From: Bacillaceae bacterium UBA7792
GTDB lineage: Bacteria; Bacillota; Bacilli; Bacillales; Cytobacillaceae
DNA: 54,617 nucleotides
NCBI GenBank assembly: GCA_002480735.1
Contig: DLCS01000004.1
Location: forward strand, 1 to 54,617
Reading direction: 5' to 3'
In this document: positions 50,083 through 54,617 of the stretch, in pieces
Layout: each line of letters starts with the position of its first letter
Numbering within the stretch: the stretch's first letter is position 1
Program-made: the position numbers and the translations under genes
The notes under the pieces: model-generated
What the model was told of the DNA's origin: nothing
Databases searched by the model: none
The model's input: the letters and a program-made list of their open reading frames with translations, nothing else

Positions 50083-52449
50083 ATGATAACGTTTCTTAAA
50101 AATACGTTAGGAAATTCAAATGAAAAACGACTAAAACGCTACTATAAAATAGTCGAGCAAATAAATCAACTTGAAGATACACTTTCCAAATATTCAGATG
50201 AACAGCTCAAAGCGCAAACGGACAAATTCAAAAGCCTTCTTCAATCTGGAAAAACCATTGATGATATTAAGGTAGAAGCCTTTGCAACCGTACGAGAAGC
50301 CTCGAAGCGGGTTCTTAACATGCGCCATTTTGACGTCCAGCTGATTGGAGGCTTAGTTCTAACCGAAGCAAATATTGCCGAAATGGCCACTGGTGAGGGT
50401 AAAACGCTTGTCGCCTCCCTTCCAAGCTACCTGCGAGCTTTAGAAGGAAAAGGCGTTCACGTGATAACCGTCAATGATTATCTTGCAAAGCGCGATAGAG
50501 ACAATATCGGACACATCCATGAATTTCTTGGATTAACCGTTGGCCTTAACTTACCGATGATGTCCCCTGAGGAAAAAAAGCTTGCCTATCAGGCTGATAT
50601 TACTTACGGGGTCGGCACGGAGTTTGGCTTTGACTTTTTGAGAGATAATATGGTCACAAGCATCGAGGAAAAGGTTCAGCGTCCCTATCATTTTGCAATT
50701 ATAGACGAGGTAGACAGTGTCCTAATTGATGAAGCAAAGACACCACTGATTATCGCAGGAAAAATGAAGTCAAGTGACGAGCTTCACTATATCGCCTCTC
50801 GCCTCGCCAAACGATTTGTGAAGGATACACACTACACCTTTGATGATGAAACAAAAGCAGCCAGCTTAACAGATGAAGGAATTGAAGCGGTTGAAAAGGC
50901 ATTTGATGTGGATAACCTATATGATTTAGAGCATCAAACTTTATACCATTATGTCATTCAATCCGTTCGGGCTCACGTCATGTTCAAGCGTGATGTCGAT
51001 TACATTGTCCAGGATGGAAAAATTATGCTCGTTGATATGTTCACCGGAAGAATTATGGAGGGAAGAACACTAAGTGACGGGCTGCATCAGGCCATCGAGG
51101 CAAAAGAAAATCTTGAAATTACGGAAGAAAATAAGACTCAGGCATCCATTACGATTCAGAACTATTTCAGAATGTACCCACTCCTTTCTGGTATGACCGG
51201 AACAGCAAAAACGGAGGAGAAAGAATTTGAACAGGTCTATGGCATGCAAGTTGTTCAAATCCCTACAAACCGTCCAAAAATTCGTGAGGACATGCCTGAC
51301 CGTGTGTATCAAACAATTGAACAAAAATACACAGCCGTCACGAAGGAAGTCGCCGAACGACATGCTAAGGGGCAGCCAGTTCTTGTGGGAACGACCTCCA
51401 TTTTACAATCAGAGGCCATAGCAAAGTACTTTGACAAGGAAGGGCTTCCTTATGAAATCCTGAATGCAAAAAGCGTTGAGCAGGAGGTTCGCATGATTTC
51501 GGATGCTGGTCAAAGAGGACATATCACGATTGCCACGAACATGGCAGGTCGTGGCACAGATATTCTTTTAGGCGAAGGGGTCGATCAATTAGGTGGTCTC
51601 CACGTACTTGGTACCGAAAAGCATGAGAGCCGCCGTATTGATAATCAATTAAGAGGACGTTCTGGTCGACAAGGCGACCCAGGCTCATCTCAATTTTTTA
51701 TCTCCCTTGAGGATGATATGTTTGTTCGTTTCGCAAAGGACGATCTCGAAAAATTCAACAAAAGCCTTGTTGTCGGAGAAAATGGACTGATTGAGAACAA
51801 GAAAATCCCTGAATTTGTTGACCGCATCCAGCGCATTGTAGAAGGCGCCAACTTCTCCATGCGGGAATACAATCTGAAGCTTGACGACATTATTAACGAG
51901 CAACGAAATATTATATACCAATTAAGAAACACTATATTAGAGGAAAAGGATTTATTTGGCCTTCTTCAATCCATGTTAACATCCAGTGTGGAACATGAAA
52001 TTTCAGCTTTATTTGTCGAGGACGAGGGAGTAGTACGCAAAGGAAGTGCACACCTTCAGGGATTCCTGCAGGCCTTGTTCCCGAACCAAGAGATTGATCT
52101 TACCGAATCCCTCGAGGATAAAAGGCTTCTTCAAGAAACCATACAACCAACATTAGACAAGTACCTCGGCGAGATTGAAGCGCTCAAAGAGTCGGGTAAT
52201 CCGGAAGCTCAAGAGATAATCAAAAATGTAATGCTGTCCATTTTAGATGGAAATTGGATACACCATATTGAACTAATGAATCGTTTAAAAGAAGGGGTCG
52301 GCCTCCGCTCTTATCAGCAGGAGGATCCGATGCGCTTATATCAACAGGATGCACTCGAACTCTTCACGAATTCTTACTACAAGATTGAAAAGGAAATTTC
52401 TATTGCAACAGCAAGATATTTACAGGGGATTCTTCCGATTTCGGAATGA
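50083..52449 (+). CDS. secA2: Accessory Sec system translocase ATPase SecA2
   Basis: The protein has about 788 residues from ATG 50083. TTG 50080 is also possible, and AGAAGGAG lies 8-11 bases upstream. SecA features are NMRHFDVQLIGGLVL, EMATGEGKTLVASLP (Walker A), HVITVNDYLAKRD, IDEVDSVLIDEA (Walker B), TGRIMEGR, GMTGTAKTEE, TNMAGRGTDI and GRSGRQGDPGSS. It lacks the C-terminal Cys/His zinc-binding tail typical of housekeeping SecA. The next gene is slaP, so this is the S-layer export SecA2 type known from the B. cereus/anthracis group. Nothing clear was found in the 315 bases before it apart from A+T-rich sequence. Confidence 0.94.
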   Translation: MITFLKNTLGNSNEKRLKRYYKIVEQINQLEDTLSKYSDEQLKAQTDKFKSLLQSGKTIDDIKVEAFATVREASKRVLNMRHFDVQLIGGLVLTEANIAEMATGEGKTLVASLPSYLRALEGKGVHVITVNDYLAKRDRDNIGHIHEFLGLTVGLNLPMMSPEEKKLAYQADITYGVGTEFGFDFLRDNMVTSIEEKVQRPYHFAIIDEVDSVLIDEAKTPLIIAGKMKSSDELHYIASRLAKRFVKDTHYTFDDETKAASLTDEGIEAVEKAFDVDNLYDLEHQTLYHYVIQSVRAHVMFKRDVDYIVQDGKIMLVDMFTGRIMEGRTLSDGLHQAIEAKENLEITEENKTQASITIQNYFRMYPLLSGMTGTAKTEEKEFEQVYGMQVVQIPTNRPKIREDMPDRVYQTIEQKYTAVTKEVAERHAKGQPVLVGTTSILQSEAIAKYFDKEGLPYEILNAKSVEQEVRMISDAGQRGHITIATNMAGRGTDILLGEGVDQLGGLHVLGTEKHESRRIDNQLRGRSGRQGDPGSSQFFISLEDDMFVRFAKDDLEKFNKSLVVGENGLIENKKIPEFVDRIQRIVEGANFSMREYNLKLDDIINEQRNIIYQLRNTILEEKDLFGLLQSMLTSSVEHEISALFVEDEGVVRKGSAHLQGFLQALFPNQEIDLTESLEDKRLLQETIQPTLDKYLGEIEALKESGNPEAQEIIKNVMLSILDGNWIHHIELMNRLKEGVGLRSYQQEDPMRLYQQDALELFTNSYYKIEKEISIATARYLQGILPISE

Positions 52450-52502
52450 TCCTCCCCTATTGATAAAATTTATCGAATCAGTAGAAAGAAGGAATTTGAC
52501 GA

Positions 52503-53396
52503 ATGCTATCCATTTTTAATAGAAAAAAAGACCAAAAAATAAAAAAAAGCGGGAAGGAATCTCATATTTCCTCTGAGGAATTACTTAACGAGACTGGAGA
52601 AACCACCAATCAGGCTGAGGTAGAGACAACCCTGTCGATCCATCCATCTTGGAATTTAACAACCGAGCAGCAATATGTATTAAGGTTTCTAAATAACGAA
52701 CTTGCACCTCTTAAACCAAATCAAATATCCCTTTCAGGAATTGAAATCAACAATCTTTCTGACGGGGTTGAAGTAACAGCCTTTGTCAGAAACAGTTTAG
52801 ACAAAGGAATAAAAATTGGTGAGGTAACACTCCTTTTGCTTGATCAAGATAAGCAAATTCTTGCTAGGCACCCATTTGACCTTGGTGAACTTGGTGAGAT
52901 TCCTGCCAGGAGCAGCCGTCCATGGGCCTTTGCATTCCCAAGCAGCTCTTTTCACCAGGACAGCTTCTCGCGCGAAGGCTGGACACTTGCTTTTGAACTG
53001 AAGGCGAAGCATAAGCTAGACCTACATGAAAGCTGGGAGCAAGCCTTACCAGAGGAACAAAAAATGAAGCTGCAGGAGCTTTTTGATAAAATTAATCCTC
53101 CTAAAGAAGGCGAAGTCAACTTTATGGGCTTCCAAACCTCTCTGAATGATGAGGGAGATTTGTCCGTTTCCGTATTCATCCGAAATGGTTCAAACAAAGA
53201 TATTCGCTTTGAAAAGCTGCCTCTAGCTGTAAAAGATGCAACAGGAGAAATTGTGGCTACAGGAGGCTTTGCCCTTGAGAATTTCGAAGTCAAAGCCAAC
53301 ACAACAAAACCATGGACGTTCCACTTCCCTGCAAGCTTAGTACAGAAGAAGGAGCCAGATTTAACGCGCTGGTCGGTGGAGGTTGTGCAGGGGTAA
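52503..53396 (+). CDS. slaP: Accessory Sec system S-layer assembly protein SlaP
   Basis: This 297-residue cytosolic protein consists of a polar N-terminus (to about 50) and two related beta-rich halves. Each half has the same succession: ...ISLSGIEINNLSDGVEVTAF / ...VNFMGFQTSLNDEGDLSVSV, then FVRNSLDKGI / FIRNGSNKDI, then ARSSRPWAFAFP / ANTTKPWTFHFP. This internal duplication is the mark of the SlaP (SLAP_DUP) family, which works with SecA2 to secrete S-layer proteins. It lies 54 bases after secA2 and before an SLH-domain gene. Confidence 0.93.
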   Translation: MLSIFNRKKDQKIKKSGKESHISSEELLNETGETTNQAEVETTLSIHPSWNLTTEQQYVLRFLNNELAPLKPNQISLSGIEINNLSDGVEVTAFVRNSLDKGIKIGEVTLLLLDQDKQILARHPFDLGELGEIPARSSRPWAFAFPSSSFHQDSFSREGWTLAFELKAKHKLDLHESWEQALPEEQKMKLQELFDKINPPKEGEVNFMGFQTSLNDEGDLSVSVFIRNGSNKDIRFEKLPLAVKDATGEIVATGGFALENFEVKANTTKPWTFHFPASLVQKKEPDLTRWSVEVVQG

Positions 53397-53447
53397 GGTT
53401 CACATCCAAAAATACAAACTAAAATAACAAATAACTCCATGCTAAAG

Positions 53448-53509
53448 CAAAGACAAAGTCTTCTCTTATGACGGTTTGCCTAAACCGAAGAGGACTTTGT
53501 CTTTTTTTG
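53448..53509 (+). terminator. Terminator of secA2-slaP
   Basis: AGACAAAGTC...GACTTTGTCT (53451-53460 and 53493-53502), with further CTTCT/AGAAG-type pairing inside, is followed by seven T residues. The rest of 53510-53716 has a TATAAT at 53593 without a convincing -35. Confidence 0.88.
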
Positions 53510-53716
53510 TCCTTCCATACTCGTCGTTCCCACTTCCCTCCAAATTAATAGAATATTTACGCTGGCTCAACAATAAACATATAGTAGATTGCTATAATTT
53601 AGCGAAACCATCATTAAGACCTTGCTATGCTTAAATCTAGCTCAAAAAGGGGTGTTGCTAGCGTCATTCATTTTTTTCTTTGCGAAAAAGCAAAAAAATA
53701 TTACGGGGGAATGGAA

Positions 53717-54617
53717 ATGTTTAAATCTAGTAAATCGTATCAAAGCATGTTCAAGGCCGTCATCAGTGCATCCATGATTACTGGAACCATTGTGGCGACT
53801 GCTTCTCCAGTGGGGGCATCCACAAATGGGCAGACCTTCTCAGATTTAGATCCAAAAAAGGATTATTATGATGCTGTCCTACAGCTCGCAGCCCGTGGGA
53901 TTATTAACGGATTTCCGGATGGCACATACAAGCCAGAGTCCTTTGTTACACGAGGACAAGCTGCAAAAATTCTAGCAGCCTCTCTTGAACTTGATACTAA
54001 ATCGGTGAAGGACCCTGGCTTTTCTGATCTCAATAAGACCAACGAGTTTTACGGTTCTATTGCGGCCCTAGCAGAAGCTGGAGTTCTAAATGGTTTTCCG
54101 GATAAAACTTTTAGGCCAAACGACAAGTTAACTCGTTCCGAAATGGCAAAAATTCTTGTCCTAGGGTACAAGCTTCAAGAATCCTCCTCAAAAGATCACC
54201 CGTTCCAAGATGTTAAAAGCACAAATGCCTTTGCTAGTTATATCAACACAATATTTAAGCATGGTATTACAAAAGGGACCTCAGCAACGACCTTCTCACC
54301 TTCCGATTCTGTCACAAGAGGACAAATTGCTTCCTTTGTCGTTCGAACAGAGGTAGCAGTCGAAAAGAAACCAGAAACACCACCAATCCAGCCTCCTTCC
54401 ACAGGTGGCGAGGCACCTAAGGAATTTGAGCTTAATATTATGCATTTCAATGACACCCATGCCCACTTGGACAATGCGGCAAAAAGAGTAACTGCCGTAA
54501 AGGAAGTTCGCGCGAAAAAGCCCGATGCCCTCCTCCTTGATGCTGGTGATGTTTTTTCGGGGACACTTTACTTCAATGAGTTTCAAGGACAAGCTGATCT
54601 CGAATTCATGAATCTCA
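53717..54617 (+). CDS. SLH-domain surface protein with 5'-nucleotidase/metallophosphoesterase domain, N-terminal part (runs off right edge)
   Basis: ATG 53717 lies six bases after GGGGGA and is preferred to ATG 53711. The frame is open to the window end (about 300 residues). It opens with a signal peptide (MFKSSKSYQSMFKAVISASM to about VGAS). Three SLH domains follow: FSDLDPKKDYYDAVLQL...GFPDGTYKP...VTRGQAA, FSDLNKTNEFYGSIAAL...FRPNDKLTRSEMA, and FQDVKSTNAFASYINTI...FSPSDSVTRGQIA. After a Pro-rich linker, LNIMHFNDTHAHLDN and LLLDAGDVFSGTLY begin an UshA/CD73-type metallophosphoesterase. The SLH domains would bind pyruvylated secondary wall polymer. It is a likely client of SecA2-SlaP. Confidence 0.93.
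   Translation, partial: MFKSSKSYQSMFKAVISASMITGTIVATASPVGASTNGQTFSDLDPKKDYYDAVLQLAARGIINGFPDGTYKPESFVTRGQAAKILAASLELDTKSVKDPGFSDLNKTNEFYGSIAALAEAGVLNGFPDKTFRPNDKLTRSEMAKILVLGYKLQESSSKDHPFQDVKSTNAFASYINTIFKHGITKGTSATTFSPSDSVTRGQIASFVVRTEVAVEKKPETPPIQPPSTGGEAPKEFELNIMHFNDTHAHLDNAAKRVTAVKEVRAKKPDALLLDAGDVFSGTLYFNEFQGQADLEFMNL

Overview
The window looks like a low-GC, motile, Gram-positive member of the Bacillaceae. This is inferred from the Bacillus-type gene order tagO / tagU-like LCP gene / yvyE / degS-degU / degV / comFA-comFC / yvyF / flgM-flgN-flgK-flgL / yviE-fliW-csrA / hag. Strong AAGGAGG ribosome binding sites, frequent TTG/GTG starts and sigma-D type promoters (TAAA-N15-GCCGATAT) fit the same conclusion. 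No rRNA, tRNA or CRISPR array was seen.

Left part (1-18.4 kb) is a flagellin or surface glycan region. A minus-strand operon (about 11.5 kb down to 2.1 kb) holds a NodB-type deacetylase, a GNAT-like protein, an acyl carrier protein, an SDR reductase, a GT2 glycosyltransferase, RfbA, RfbB, an FdtA/QdtA ketoisomerase, a GNAT acyltransferase, a DegT/DnrJ aminotransferase and a TylF-like methyltransferase. Together these predict a dTDP-3-acylamino-3,6-dideoxyhexose. An IS1182-type element with a frameshifted transposase separates this operon from a further GT2 gene cut by the window edge. Divergently, neuB-neuC-neuA predict a CMP-activated nonulosonic (sialic-type) acid. Next comes a convergent Maf-type flagellin glycosyltransferase with a partner protein of unknown function, then a first flagellin (374 aa) with a textbook sigma-D promoter and a leader hairpin that looks like a CsrA site.

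Middle (18.5-37.4 kb): a metallo-beta-lactamase-fold gene and an IS110-type element (with a candidate bridge-RNA region) lie between hag and csrA. Then follow fliW, yviE, a divergent coiled-coil gene, flgL, flgK, flgN, flgM, a yaaR homologue, a second and very large flagellin (666 aa), fliS, an FlhB-C-terminal-like protein (YlqH type), and a giant YlqG/FliK-like protein (about 1510 aa) containing four nearly identical 110-residue repeats plus diverged copies. fliD, fliT and flaG are not in the window.

Right part (37.4-54.6 kb): yvyF, comFC, comFA, degV, a NERD-domain gene, an unlisted Sda-like mini-gene without a normal start codon, an LTA-synthase-family gene bracketed by two direct copies of an 80-bp palindromic repeat, degU, degS, yvyE, a TagU-like LCP ligase, tagO, and an S-layer export locus: secA2, slaP and the start of an SLH-domain 5'-nucleotidase-like protein cut by the right edge.

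Taken together, the region links motility (sigma-D, FlgM, CsrA-FliW, DegSU), post-translational decoration of flagellin, and cell-wall or S-layer assembly.
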